A DNA stretch of 64,000 nt, from contig JADJRB010000001.1 in the NCBI GenBank assembly GCA_016712445.1, positions 1,364,001 to 1,428,000 of the forward strand, written 5' to 3'. This document shows positions 8,969-17,637 of this stretch, in pieces. The translations under genes and the position numbers were made by a program. The notes below the pieces were generated by a model that was not told the origin of the DNA, ran no database searches, and was given only the letters and a program-made list of their open reading frames with translations. Numbering within the stretch: position 1 is the first letter of the stretch; each line of letters starts with the position of its first letter. The stretch comes from Acidobacteriota bacterium. Lineage in GTDB: Bacteria > Pseudomonadota > Alphaproteobacteria > Caulobacterales > Hyphomonadaceae.

Positions 8969-9030
8969 GACAGGCAGGGATGTGCCGCAAATGGCTCGTT
9001 CCCGCAAGGCGCGGCCGCCGGCCCCGGGCG

Positions 9031-9945
9031 TCAGGGCAGGGAGGCGAGCAGCTGCAGCGCGGCGGCGCCGGCCGGTTCATAGACCGGATTTTCGCTCGCC
9101 ATGGCGCTGACATACACAGCCTGCGAAAAGGCGCGCAGGTTATGCAGCTTCGCGAGGCCGGGTTCGGACGAGTAGGCCGCCGCACGCAGCGGATCATCTG
9201 CCGGCCAGAGGCCCGCGAACCAGGCGGTCCACTCCTCCGGCGTGAAGAAATCGCGCCGCGCAAGATACAGGACGGGCGCTGCAAGCCGCTCGCTTTCCCC
9301 GAAAACATAGGCGTGGTCCGCCGTGCCCACCTTGCGCGCCACCGCAGACAGCACGGCTTCGCCCTGGGCCCGCGTCAGTTCGGGATTGAGCGACAGCTGC
9401 ATGAGCAGGTCGGCCATGTGCGCGACGCCGTGCCGCCAGCCTTCGCCGTCGATGAAGCCGCGATAGTCGGCGAGGCCCGCAAGGTAGGCATCGGCCGCCG
9501 CGATGAGGTCGCTGCGCTCGCTCTCGGACATCCAGGGTTCGATCCGGTCGGTGCGCGCCACTTCGGCCAGCGCCAGCGCTGCAAAGGGCTGGCGGAAACC
9601 TGCCGCATCCTCGCTCGCCAGCCGCGACAGCAACTCGGCCTTCAGCATACGGACCGTATCTGGCTCAACATTTCCGCCGCGCAGCGCCGATGACAGGACT
9701 TCATACGCATACCCGTCGCGCACCTCCGGTTGGGGGCTTTCCAGACAGTCGGGCAGCGACAGGACAAGCGCGGTGCGCGCGGCATCGTCCATGTCGGCCA
9801 GCGTCCTTTCACGCTGTGGCCCGGCGGCGAACAGGTCTGGCTGTATGACACAAGCGGCCGGCGGCGGAGGTTCGGCTGGTGGCGAAGCGACCGTGGCGCA
9901 GGCCGCAAGCAAGCCCACAGACAGGGTGATCAGCGGCATCCTCAT
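9031..9945 (-). CDS. DUF2785-like lipoprotein
   Basis: A 304-residue lipoprotein with a signal peptide and lipobox (LLAACA, acceptor Cys near residue 16), so it should be membrane-bound in the periplasm. The helical body carries a segment like that of DUF2785 proteins: YRGFIDGEGWRHGVAHMADLL near residues 160-180. The function of that family is unknown, so I name no activity. It begins 14 bp after the stop of the TIR/FGE fusion gene, which suggests co-transcription. It ends about 62 bp before proA. Proline-rich residues just after the lipobox form a short linker. Confidence 0.75.
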   Translation of the reverse strand: MRMPLITLSVGLLAACATVASPPAEPPPPAACVIQPDLFAAGPQRERTLADMDDAARTALVLSLPDCLESPQPEVRDGYAYEVLSSALRGGNVEPDTVRMLKAELLSRLASEDAAGFRQPFAALALAEVARTDRIEPWMSESERSDLIAAADAYLAGLADYRGFIDGEGWRHGVAHMADLLMQLSLNPELTRAQGEAVLSAVARKVGTADHAYVFGESERLAAPVLYLARRDFFTPEEWTAWFAGLWPADDPLRAAAYSSEPGLAKLHNLRAFSQAVYVSAMASENPVYEPAGAAALQLLASLP

Positions 9946-9959
9946 CGGCGCGGCTCCCT

Positions 9960-11687
9960 TCAGGGTTCTTCGAGCACGACCCGGAAGCCGTACTGACGGT
10001 CCCGCGTCGTCACGGACAGCCGGGCCCGGTTGGCAGACCGGTGCGCGGACGGGCTACTCTTGACCGACCCGCCGCGCACAACGCGCCGGCTGCAGTCGCC
10101 CGACGTCATCGCGCTGCCATCGACCGGCGTGTCGCTGTAGCCATTGACATAGCAATCGGCGACCCATTCCCCGACATTGCCGAGCATGCCCTGCAGGCCG
10201 AACGGGTTCTCGGCGAGGCTCGCCGCTTCCCGTATCTTGTCGCGCGGGGCCTTGGCAGCGTCGAACTTGTCGCCCCACCAATAAGCCGTCGTGGTTCCTC
10301 CGCGGGCGGCGTATTCCCATTCCGCCTCCGTCGGCAGGCGATAGCTGCGCCCGGTCTCGGCGGACAGCCATTTGGTGTAGGCATTTGCATCGCGCCATGA
10401 GATCGCCGCCGCAGGCATGCCGGTCGAGTCCGGCATGCCGGGGCGATAGCCGCCGCACCCGCCATCCTCGACGCAGGCGCTCCACTGCGCATAGGTGATC
10501 TCGGTCTTGCTGATCGAGAAGGCCTTCACCGTCACGTCATGGTCCGGTCCCTCGATCGGCTCGCGCCCGGCTTCGGTCTTTGCCGATCCCATCCGGAAGG
10601 TGCCGCCGGGCAGCGCCACCATGGCCGGGCAAATGTCGCAAACCGGTTCCGGCGGCAGCGGTTCAGGCTCCGGCTCGGGCGGCGTGTCGACCACGGGCGT
10701 CTCGGGCACGGCGGTGTCGGCAGCCGAGGCATCAACCAGCGGAAGATCGGTCTCCGGCGCCGAAGGCATCTCGACCGGCTTGGTCTCTGCGGCGGCCAGC
10801 TCGACCGGCGCGTCAACCGCCGGCTCATTCGGCAACAGGCGCGAGACACCCCAGCCAGCCAGGATGATCGCTACCAGCCCGCCAACCATGACGGGTAAGG
10901 ACGATCCGGATTTCTTTGCGGCCGGTGGCGCGGCCTTTGCGGGCGCAGGTTTTGGCGCAGCGGCGGGTTTCGGAGGCGGCGCCTCCGCCGCCGGCGCGGC
11001 CACGGCCTTCGGCGCCGCAGGGGGCGGAGGTGGTGGTGGAGGAGGCGGCGGCGGTGGAGGTGGAGGAGGTGGAGGCGGCGGCGGTGCCGGCTTCGTTTCG
11101 GCCCGCGCGATGGCGGCGATCCGGTTGCGCGCGAGGTCGGAATAGTGGCCGTCCGGATACCGTTTCAGGTAGGCCTCGAAATCAGCCTGATCGCGGCTGT
11201 CCTTCACAGATGTCCAGAAGGTCAGCTCCATCGTCATGTCTGCGGCCTGGCCCGGCGCCGGGGGCGGTGCGGACGGCTTCGCTTCGGCGGGCGCAGCCTG
11301 TTCCACCGCGCGTCGGATATCGATCACGAATTCCTTCCAGCGCGGATCCTCGCGGTTGCCGTCCCAGCCGATCAGGTCGGCGGACTGGGTCAGTTCGAAC
11401 ATGATCGGCCGTTCCGCGTCTTCGATCATGGCGGGGATCAGGATCGACGTGCGCTGGCCGAGCGTTGCCTCGGTGCGCACCCATTTCGATTTCACCGAAA
11501 CGGTGGACCACAGCACGACCACCACATCCGCGTCGCGCAGCATGCCTTCGGTCACTTCGTCATAGGTCTGCCCGGCGCGCAGCACCTTGTCCCACCAGAC
11601 GGAAAAGCCTTCGGCTGCCAGCGCTTCGGCAAACACCTGCGCCTTGGGGCGGTCAGCCCGGCTGTAGGAAAGGAAAATTGCGGCCAT
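9960..11687 (-). CDS. TIR domain - polyproline - transmembrane - FGE/SUMF1-like fusion protein
   Basis: A 575-residue multidomain protein. Residues 1-125 form a TIR-like domain opening FLSYSRAD, with SKWVRTE matching the SxWxxxE region that holds the catalytic Glu of TIR NADases. About residues 150-185 hold a FW..V..S..YL..YP.G..S.LA..R motif often seen beside caspase-like domains. Then come 22 consecutive prolines (encoded near 11,025-11,090), an Ala/Pro/Lys linker, and one transmembrane helix near 275-292. An acidic Pro/Glu linker leads to a C-terminal formylglycine-generating-enzyme fold (PGGTFRMGS, LPTEAEWEYAARGG, GNVGEWVAD, RVVRGGS). The Cys pair needed for FGE catalysis is missing after RGGS. 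The start at 11687 has GGGGGA seven bases upstream. The role is unknown; signalling or defence is an inference. Confidence 0.85.
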   Translation of the reverse strand: MAAIFLSYSRADRPKAQVFAEALAAEGFSVWWDKVLRAGQTYDEVTEGMLRDADVVVVLWSTVSVKSKWVRTEATLGQRTSILIPAMIEDAERPIMFELTQSADLIGWDGNREDPRWKEFVIDIRRAVEQAAPAEAKPSAPPPAPGQAADMTMELTFWTSVKDSRDQADFEAYLKRYPDGHYSDLARNRIAAIARAETKPAPPPPPPPPPPPPPPPPPPPPPPAAPKAVAAPAAEAPPPKPAAAPKPAPAKAAPPAAKKSGSSLPVMVGGLVAIILAGWGVSRLLPNEPAVDAPVELAAAETKPVEMPSAPETDLPLVDASAADTAVPETPVVDTPPEPEPEPLPPEPVCDICPAMVALPGGTFRMGSAKTEAGREPIEGPDHDVTVKAFSISKTEITYAQWSACVEDGGCGGYRPGMPDSTGMPAAAISWRDANAYTKWLSAETGRSYRLPTEAEWEYAARGGTTTAYWWGDKFDAAKAPRDKIREAASLAENPFGLQGMLGNVGEWVADCYVNGYSDTPVDGSAMTSGDCSRRVVRGGSVKSSPSAHRSANRARLSVTTRDRQYGFRVVLEEP

Positions 11688-11860
11688 TCGTTCGTCCCCC
11701 GGCGCGGCCACAGGTCCAGCTCGCGCGTCAGGCGAACGTTTGCACACAAACCCGCTTTGCCAAAGGGGGCCGGAATCAGCTTCTGCCCGCAGCCGTCACA
11801 CGGGGGCTGACAGGTGCGAGAAAAGCCCTAGTCTCATCTGCAAACAAGCGGAGGAAACCC

Positions 11861-13429
11861 ATGATCGACATTGAGGCGATGCCTTTTATTGCGGACGTGC
11901 CGCGTGTTCAGGCCGCCCTGCGCCCGGAAGCGGCCGCCTTCTGGTTTGAAGGCAAGACCACCAGCTTTGCGGAACTGGAAAAGCGCTCCAACCAGGTGGC
12001 CAACGGTCTCATCGCCCTCGGCGTCAAGCCGGGCGACCGGGTCGGCTATCTCGCCAAGAATACGGACGCCTATTACGAGATGCTGTTCGGCTGCGCCAAG
12101 GCGCGCGCCGTGATGACCGGCGTCAACACCCGCCTCGCGCCGCCGGAGGTGAAATTCATCCTGTCGGACGCGAAAGCGAAGGTGCTGTTTGTCGGCAAGG
12201 AATTCTATGGCGTCATCGACCAGATCAAGGCCGAGCTGCCGGACCTTCAGCGCATCATCACCATCGACGGCGACCGTGAGGACTGGGACTATTACCCGTC
12301 CTGGCGCAATTCCAAGGCGGCCGCCAATCCGGGGCTGGCGGTGGCCGGCAACGACGATGTCATCCAGCTCTACACCTCCGGCACAACGGGCCTGCCCAAG
12401 GGCGTGATGCTCACCAATGACAACTACCATGCCTTCTTCAAACAGGCCTCGCTGCTGGAATGGTCGAGCTATGGTGTCGGCGAAGCGGTCATGAATGCCA
12501 TGCCGCTGTTCCATGTGGCCGGGGTGAATGTCGGCGTGCTCGCATCCCAGCAGGGCGCCAAGACGGTGATCCTGCGCGAGATTGATCCGCAGCTGATCCT
12601 CAAGCTGATCGGCGACCACAAGATCGCCTACGCGTTCTGGGTGCCGGCCGTGATCCTGATGCTGACCCAGCAGCCCAATATCCGCGAGATCGACTTCTCC
12701 AGCCTGAAGATGATTTCCTATGGCGCCTCGCCGATTTCCGAAGCGCTGCTGCGCACGGCCGGCGAAATCACCGGCGCGCGCTTCTGCCAGCTCTACGGCC
12801 TGACGGAGACAGTCGGCGCCGGCACCTTCATGCCGCCGGAAGCGCATGACCCCGCTTGGGGCAAGTTGCGCTCGTGCGGTGTGCCCTGGCCGGGCGCGGT
12901 CGTGCGCGTGGTCGACGGCGAAGGCAATCCGATGCCAACCGGTGAGGTCGGCGAGATCGTCATCAAGGCGGGCTTCGTCATGAAGGGCTACTGGAACCGC
13001 GAGGACGCGACGAAAGAGGCGGTGCGCGGCGGTTTCTTCCATACCGGCGATGCCGGGTATTTCGACGAGGACGGCTTCCTCTACATCCACGACCGCGTGA
13101 AGGACATGATCGTGTCCGGCGGCGAGAACGTCTATCCGGCCGAAGTGGAGAATGCGATCTTCGGCGCGCCGGGCGTGGCGGATGTCGCGGTGATCGGCGT
13201 GCCAGATGACAAATGGGGCGAAGCCGTCAAGGCCATCGTCGTGAAGAAGCCGGGCGAAGATCCGTCTGCGGACAGTATCATCGCCTGGGCCAAGGAACGT
13301 ATCGCGGCCTACAAGGCGCCCAAATCGGTCGACTTCATCGACGCCCTCCCGCGCAACCCCTCTGGCAAGATCCTCCGCAAGGACCTGCGCGAGCCCTACT
13401 GGAAGGGAATGACGCGTAGGGTGGGTTAA
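11861..13429 (+). CDS. Acyl-CoA synthetase (AMP-forming), long-chain fatty-acid--CoA ligase type
   Basis: This enzyme activates carboxylic acids, probably fatty acids, to acyl-CoA through an acyl-adenylate. The 522-residue protein has the ANL superfamily signatures in order: the phosphate-binding loop YTSGTTGLPKGV near 168, YGLTE near 312, HTGDAGYFDEDGFLYIHDR near 395, and the C-terminal catalytic Lys in NPSGKILRKDLR near 508. GGAGG lies about eight bases before the ATG at 11861. The neighbouring lipoprotein hydrolase gene follows on the same strand after a 69-bp gap. Chain-length specificity cannot be told from sequence. Confidence 0.9.
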   Translation: MIDIEAMPFIADVPRVQAALRPEAAAFWFEGKTTSFAELEKRSNQVANGLIALGVKPGDRVGYLAKNTDAYYEMLFGCAKARAVMTGVNTRLAPPEVKFILSDAKAKVLFVGKEFYGVIDQIKAELPDLQRIITIDGDREDWDYYPSWRNSKAAANPGLAVAGNDDVIQLYTSGTTGLPKGVMLTNDNYHAFFKQASLLEWSSYGVGEAVMNAMPLFHVAGVNVGVLASQQGAKTVILREIDPQLILKLIGDHKIAYAFWVPAVILMLTQQPNIREIDFSSLKMISYGASPISEALLRTAGEITGARFCQLYGLTETVGAGTFMPPEAHDPAWGKLRSCGVPWPGAVVRVVDGEGNPMPTGEVGEIVIKAGFVMKGYWNREDATKEAVRGGFFHTGDAGYFDEDGFLYIHDRVKDMIVSGGENVYPAEVENAIFGAPGVADVAVIGVPDDKWGEAVKAIVVKKPGEDPSADSIIAWAKERIAAYKAPKSVDFIDALPRNPSGKILRKDLREPYWKGMTRRVG

Positions 13430-13498
13430 ATTTCAGGAACGGTGCATCCAGCGCGGCCCTTCGGTGCATCTACGATGCAGCCACAAGGGAATCAGAGC

Positions 13499-14683
13499 AT
13501 GCACCGATCCGCCGTCCGCACCTTGAACGCCGCCCTGCTGCTGCTTGCCGCGGCCTGCGCCACGCCGCCCGTGCCTGAGCCCGAGGCCGAAGCGCCGCCG
13601 CCGGCCTTCTCGCAGCAGGACGCCAAGGACATCATCGCGGCGCTCGGCGAGATACCGGCCCCCGGCGGCATCAACGAGCAGGTCACGGCCCGCATCGGGG
13701 GCATCGACCAGGCGCTGACGATCCGGGGAAAGGATCTCGCAAATCCGGTCATCATCGTCGTGCATGGCGGACCCGGCACGCCGGAAATGGCCATGAGCTG
13801 GACCTACCAGCGAGGCTGGGAAGACTATTTCACCGTCGTGCAATGGGATCAGCGCGGCACCGGCAAGACCTACCGCCTGAATGACGCGGACGCGGTTGCC
13901 GCCAGCTTCTCGATTGAGCGCATGCGCGATGACCTGATCGAGGTCATTGATTTCGTCCGTGAGCGGACGGGCCAGGAGAAAGTCGTCATTCTCGGCCATT
14001 CCTGGGGCACCGTCATCGGGTTGCAGGCTGCACTCGCCCGCCCGGACGCCGTCTCGGTCTATATCGGCAGCGGCCAGATGGTGAACATGCGGCGCAATGA
14101 ACAGGTGGGCTTTGACGCCACGCTGGCCGCGGCGCGGGCGGACGGGAATGCGCAGGCCATCGCCGATCTGGAAGCGCTGGCGCCCTATCCCGGGCCCGGC
14201 GCGTTGACGCTCGCGCGCATTGGCGCGCAGCGGAACTGGCTCATACACTATGGCGGGACAGGCGGCTTCCGGTCGGACATCGATCCCTGGTTCCGCGCCA
14301 TCCGTCTTGCGCCGGAATACACGGAGGACGACCGCAAGACCTATGACGAGGGCGGGCTCATCGCGCTCGAAGCGCTGTTGCCAGAGTTGACGGAAGTGGA
14401 TTTCGACACGGTGACTGAGAGCCCTGTCCCGGTCTTCATGCTGCACGGCCGGCATGATCTCAATACGCCGTCACAGATCGCGGCGGAGTGGATGGACAGG
14501 CTCTCGGCGCCGGCCAAGGCGACCTACTGGTTCGAGCGCTCGGCGCACCTCTCCTACATGGAGGAGCCGGGCGCGACTCTGGTCACGCTGGTGAACTGCA
14601 TCCGCCCCTATGCGGTGGAAGCGGACATTGAAACGGCGCGCGCGAAGATCGCGCCGTCCTGCGAAAGCGGCGCTGCGCCTTAG
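13499..14683 (+). CDS. Proline iminopeptidase-like alpha/beta hydrolase lipoprotein
   Basis: A 394-residue S33-type alpha/beta hydrolase. It starts with a signal peptide and lipobox (LAAACA, Cys near 20) and a Pro/Glu-rich linker, so it should be envelope-bound. Catalytic-core motifs are HGGPGTPE near 83, WDQRGTGKT near 117, the nucleophile elbow GHSWGTVIG near 165, HGRHDLNTP near 317, and a likely His in ERSAHLSY near 342. HGGPG and DQRG are typical of prolyl iminopeptidases. The start at 13499 is favoured by AAGGGA eight bases upstream; an earlier ATG at 13475 has none. Its stop overlaps by 4 bp the end of the convergent Sel1-like gene. Confidence 0.85.
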   Translation: MHRSAVRTLNAALLLLAAACATPPVPEPEAEAPPPAFSQQDAKDIIAALGEIPAPGGINEQVTARIGGIDQALTIRGKDLANPVIIVVHGGPGTPEMAMSWTYQRGWEDYFTVVQWDQRGTGKTYRLNDADAVAASFSIERMRDDLIEVIDFVRERTGQEKVVILGHSWGTVIGLQAALARPDAVSVYIGSGQMVNMRRNEQVGFDATLAAARADGNAQAIADLEALAPYPGPGALTLARIGAQRNWLIHYGGTGGFRSDIDPWFRAIRLAPEYTEDDRKTYDEGGLIALEALLPELTEVDFDTVTESPVPVFMLHGRHDLNTPSQIAAEWMDRLSAPAKATYWFERSAHLSYMEEPGATLVTLVNCIRPYAVEADIETARAKIAPSCESGAAP

Positions 14684-14949
14684 TGGGCGAGCTTCAGCCA
14701 GTCGCGGGCAGCCTGCAGGGCCTGTTTCACTTCGTCCGAGGTCAGCATTTCCGCCATTTCCTGGCGCTGCGCCCTGGCATCCTCGTGTCCGCGCACGGCG
14801 GCGAGGTTGAACCACTTGTGCGCTTCGATGAGGTTGATCTCGGTTCCCGTGCCGGTCGCGAAGGCGAGGCCGGCGCGGTAGAGGTCTTCGGGGAGGGAGT
14901 GGGCGCCGATCAGCGCGCCGGGCTCCATCGGAATATCTGAGTAAGCCAT
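14680..14949 (-). CDS. Small Sel1-like repeat protein
   Basis: An 89-residue protein carrying one Sel1-like (TPR-related) repeat, visible as YRAGLAFATGTG...IEAHKWFNLAAVRGHEDA near residues 24-58, followed by a charged helix. Such repeats mediate protein-protein contacts. The start at 14949 is preceded by AAGGA about nine bases upstream; a longer frame upstream lacks support. No signal peptide is present, so it is probably cytoplasmic. It converges on the iminopeptidase-like gene with a 4-bp overlap of ends. The partner is unknown. Confidence 0.78.
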   Translation of the reverse strand: MAYSDIPMEPGALIGAHSLPEDLYRAGLAFATGTGTEINLIEAHKWFNLAAVRGHEDARAQRQEMAEMLTSDEVKQALQAARDWLKLAH

Positions 14950-15148
14950 TGATAGTCGTCCTTTACACCTGCCGCGAGCTGTCTGGGTTTTCCCCATGTC
15001 CGGGCTGCGGCCCATTCACCTGCCGGACCATCCGGCAACGGATCAAAGGTGACGCGAAGGGGTTGGGACATGGTTAACAACGCATGGCGCCGGACACGGC
15101 TTGGTGAACGCAGGCGGCCCGCCTGTTAGGATTTGCCTTTCCGCAGGA

Positions 15149-15553
15149 TCATTCCGTGCCCGGATAACGTTCGAACGCCGCCAGCTTATGGATGTGCGAC
15201 GTCCATACGGGCTGCTCGGCCGTCTGGACGCGGGCGTTGGGCGGGAATGCGTCCGGATCGTCCAGCGTCACCGACTGAACATCCACCAGCCCGGGCAGGT
15301 AGGTTTCGTTGACATAGAATAGACCGGTGCCGCACTGGCTGCAGAAGCGGCGGAACGTGTCGCCGGACGTGTTGATCAATGCCGGGTGGCCCCGCGTGAT
15401 CTTCAGTCGCCCGGCCGGCATCACCGCCCAGCTGACCATCGGAGCCCCGGCGCTGAGCTGGCAATCCCGGCAATGGCAGATCGATACGCGGTCCGGCGCC
15501 GCGCTGAGTTCATACCGGATTGCGCCGCAGCGGCAGCCGCCCGTGATCGCCAT
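15149..15553 (-). CDS. GFA/CENP-V family zinc protein
   Basis: A 134-residue protein of the glutathione-dependent formaldehyde-activating (GFA)/CENP-V fold. It has the expected zinc ligands: CRCGAIRYE near residues 7-15, CHCRDCQLSAG near 26-36, and FCSQCGTGLFY near 70-80. Most members are unlinked to glutathione chemistry, and the true substrate is unknown. It is a stand-alone minus-strand gene downstream of carD. A strong terminator lies between carD and this gene, so it needs its own promoter. Confidence 0.88.
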   Translation of the reverse strand: MAITGGCRCGAIRYELSAAPDRVSICHCRDCQLSAGAPMVSWAVMPAGRLKITRGHPALINTSGDTFRRFCSQCGTGLFYVNETYLPGLVDVQSVTLDDPDAFPPNARVQTAEQPVWTSHIHKLAAFERYPGTE

Positions 15554-15606
15554 GACTTGCCTCCAATGTTCATGTTTTGTTCAAGATGCCATGGGCCACG
15601 CGCCAA

Positions 15607-15640
15607 GTCAAAGAAAAACCCCGCAGTTGCCTGCGGGGTC
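15607..15640 (-). terminator. Rho-independent terminator of carD
   Basis: A perfect 8-bp GC stem (CCCCGCAG / CTGCGGGG, 15619-15638) with a four-base loop. On the minus strand it is followed directly by TTTTTCTTT. It lies about 30 bp past the carD stop and would end carD transcription before the GFA gene. Confidence 0.9.
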
Positions 15641-15668
15641 TGTCCGTTTACCGTCGCGGAGCCTGAAA

Positions 15669-16193
15669 TCAGGCGGCGATCTTCTTCTTGGCCAGCGACT
15701 TGGCGAGTTTTTCCATCGCCTTGCCCTTGTCGATGTTCTCGACGGCGGCCAGCTCGCGGGCCATCCGGTCCAGCGCGCTCTCATACAGCTGGCGCTCGGA
15801 ATAGGACTGCTCCGGCTGGTCGTCGCCGCGGTGAAGGTCGCGCACGACTTCCGCGATCGAGATCAGGTCGCCCGAATTGATCTTCGCTTCGTATTCCTGG
15901 GCGCGGCGCGACCACATGGTGCGCTTGATGCGGGCCTTGCCGCCAAGGGTCTTCAGGGCATCGTCGACCAGTTTCGAACCGGCCAGGGCGCGCATGCCCG
16001 AGGCTTCGGCGCGGTTGGTCGGCACGCGCAGGATCATCTTGTCCTGGTCAAAGGCGACCACATAGACTTCGAGCTGCATGCCGGCAACGGTCTGCTTCTC
16101 GATTGCCGTGATCTTGCCGACGCCGTGGGCCGGGTAGACAACGCTTTGCCCGACCTCGAACGCCAAAGTCCGAGTCTCTGCTTTTTTCGCCAT
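15669..16193 (-). CDS. CarD-family transcriptional regulator
   Basis: CarD/CdnL-type proteins bind the RNA polymerase beta subunit and stabilise open promoter complexes, chiefly at rRNA and growth-related promoters. The 174-residue protein has the N-terminal Tudor-like RNAP-interaction domain (FEVGQSVVYPAHGVGKITAIE near 11-31) and a helical C-terminal DNA-binding half (SRRAQEYEAKINSGD, then ERQLYESALDRMARELA). It ends in a Lys/Ala-rich tail. It lies 259 bp downstream of fdxA on the same strand, an order often seen in alphaproteobacteria. The AT-rich gap probably holds its promoter. Confidence 0.92.
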   Translation of the reverse strand: MAKKAETRTLAFEVGQSVVYPAHGVGKITAIEKQTVAGMQLEVYVVAFDQDKMILRVPTNRAEASGMRALAGSKLVDDALKTLGGKARIKRTMWSRRAQEYEAKINSGDLISIAEVVRDLHRGDDQPEQSYSERQLYESALDRMARELAAVENIDKGKAMEKLAKSLAKKKIAA

Positions 16194-16452
16194 TCTGAAT
16201 TGACCCTTTTTCTACACACACGTAAGCGACGATCTTCCCGGCCCAGTTCCCTTAATGAGGTACTGAGTTAGGAATTCCCGCTTCTCTATGATTATTGATC
16301 AGACCCAAGACATAACACGAATTTGGCGCATTTACAACAGGTGCGCGCAGACGGTCACAATTCGTAAATGGAATGGAATCAAGCGCCTCGTTAACGTTTG
16401 AGGCACCTTGGAAGCTGTAGCAACTGTGGGCCGAATCGCACTCCGAGGGGTC
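16194..16452. promoter_or_regulatory. AT-rich spacer between fdxA and carD, probable carD promoter region
   Basis: This 259-bp gap is clearly richer in A/T than its neighbours and holds no open frame of note. carD reads leftward from its left edge. I can place no individual box with confidence. The composition and the position upstream of carD make it the likely promoter-bearing segment. Confidence 0.4.
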
Positions 16453-16794
16453 TCAGTCGCCGGTTCCGGGGTTGGCGCTGAAGTATTTTTCCAGCTTTCC
16501 AGTCTCCTGCGCAAATTGCTCGCGGTCGGCCGGCGGCTCCTTCATCCGGGTGATGTTCGGCCAGGATTTGGCATACTCGGAGTTGAGTTTCAGCCATTTC
16601 CCGTCCGGATCGTCCTCCGTATCCGGCTTGATCGCCTCGACCGGGCATTCCGGCTCGCACACGCCGCAGTCGATGCACTCATCCGGGTGGATGACGAGCA
16701 TGTTCTCGCCTTCGTAGAAACAGTCGACCGGGCAGACCTCCACGCAATCCATGTATTTGCAGCGGATGCAGGCATCGACAACGATGTAGGTCAT
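16453..16794 (-). CDS. fdxA: Seven-iron ferredoxin FdxA
   Basis: A 113-residue bacterial ferredoxin with [3Fe-4S] and [4Fe-4S] clusters, acting as a low-potential electron carrier in the cytoplasm. The cluster ligands are visible as CIRCKYMDCVEVCPVDC near residues 9-25 and CIDCGVCEPECPVEA near 40-54. The first motif has the spacing of 7Fe ferredoxins. The C-terminal extension (WLKLNSEYAKSWPNIT) is also typical of this type. The start at 16794 (MTYIVVDACI) is unambiguous. It lies downstream of the helicase/S4/TerB run and may share its transcript, with a gap of about 100 bp to the TerB gene. Confidence 0.95.
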   Translation of the reverse strand: MTYIVVDACIRCKYMDCVEVCPVDCFYEGENMLVIHPDECIDCGVCEPECPVEAIKPDTEDDPDGKWLKLNSEYAKSWPNITRMKEPPADREQFAQETGKLEKYFSANPGTGD

Positions 16795-16894
16795 GTTCGG
16801 GTCAGTCTCGCAGGAAGGGAAGCTCAGGCCAGCCAATTGGCGGCGACGCCCGGCACTGTCAATGTGGCAGGCTCAACTGCCGGTGCAGAATCGC

Positions 16895-17341
16895 TCAACC
16901 GGCCTCTGAGGAACGCAGCTCGGCCCGCTTTCGCGCCTCGGCGCGGGCGATGTCGTCGACATACAGCAGCCCGGCGACGTGGCGCACATAGGCCTCCTCG
17001 ACATCCGAGCGCTCGCCGTCCGACAGGATCACGCGGTAGATCGCCTCGATCACCTTCACCCGGTCCGCCATCGGCAGCTTTTTCGCGTGCTTGGTGAACT
17101 GGTGGCTGCCCACCGCTTCCTCCGCCAGCGCTTCGGCCTCGGCCAGCACGGCGTCGGCCTTGTCGGCGTCGAAGTTGAAGGATTCGAGCAGGATCTCGGC
17201 GATCATGTCGCTCTCGATGTTGACATAGACGCCGTCCACCAGCGCCGCCTCGACCAGCAGCGCCGCGACCGCGACTTCCGATGGCATCGGCTGTTCGGCA
17301 GGGGTCTTCGGCGTGAACAGGTTTTTCAGGGACTTCATCAT
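16895..17341 (-). CDS. TerB-family protein
   Basis: A 148-residue all-helical protein of the TerB-like family (COG4103 type). It shows two acidic EF-like segments, VDGVYVNIESDMI near 36-48 and LSDGERSDVEEAYV near 106-119, separated by a long helix rich in Ala and Glu. TerB folds bind metal and are found in envelope-stress and tellurite-resistance contexts; the function of this stand-alone version is unknown. The start overlaps the S4 gene stop by 4 bp, so the two are translationally coupled. Met 1 or Met 2 could be the start. Confidence 0.82.
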   Translation of the reverse strand: MMKSLKNLFTPKTPAEQPMPSEVAVAALLVEAALVDGVYVNIESDMIAEILLESFNFDADKADAVLAEAEALAEEAVGSHQFTKHAKKLPMADRVKVIEAIYRVILSDGERSDVEEAYVRHVAGLLYVDDIARAEARKRAELRSSEAG

Positions 17342-17637
17342 GCGCCAGTCTCCAGCGGGCGGTACAACATCCGCGCTTCTTCGGCTGGCCCCCTGCGGGT
17401 TCCGAGATCAAGCACTTCGACCGTGAGAATATCCGTGCCTTTCCCGAATGTCACCACGTCGCCCACCACCAGGCTGACACCGGGCTTGTCGGTGCGGCGC
17501 AGCTGGCCGGCATGGGTGAGGCGCAGGCCGGACTTGCGGACAAAGGCGGTCGACAGGGCGCGCGTGCGGAAAAACCGGGCGCGCCATAGCCAGACGTCGG
17601 CGCGCACAGACGTTTCCGCCGCTGCTTCGGGCATCAT
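17338..17637 (-). CDS. S4-domain RNA-binding protein (Hsp15-like)
   Basis: A 99-residue protein made almost entirely of an S4 RNA-binding domain: VRADVWLWRARFFRTRALSTAFVRKSGLRL near 11-40, with the turn GDVVTF near 58. The length and the WLW-R-RFF-TR pattern fit the Hsp15-like group, which binds stalled 50S subunits carrying peptidyl-tRNA. It overlaps the helicase stop at its start and the TerB start at its end, 4 bp each, so the three genes form a tight operon. A ribosome-rescue or RNA-metabolism role fits its helicase neighbour. Confidence 0.88.
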   Translation of the reverse strand: MMPEAAAETSVRADVWLWRARFFRTRALSTAFVRKSGLRLTHAGQLRRTDKPGVSLVVGDVVTFGKGTDILTVEVLDLGTRRGPAEEARMLYRPLETGA

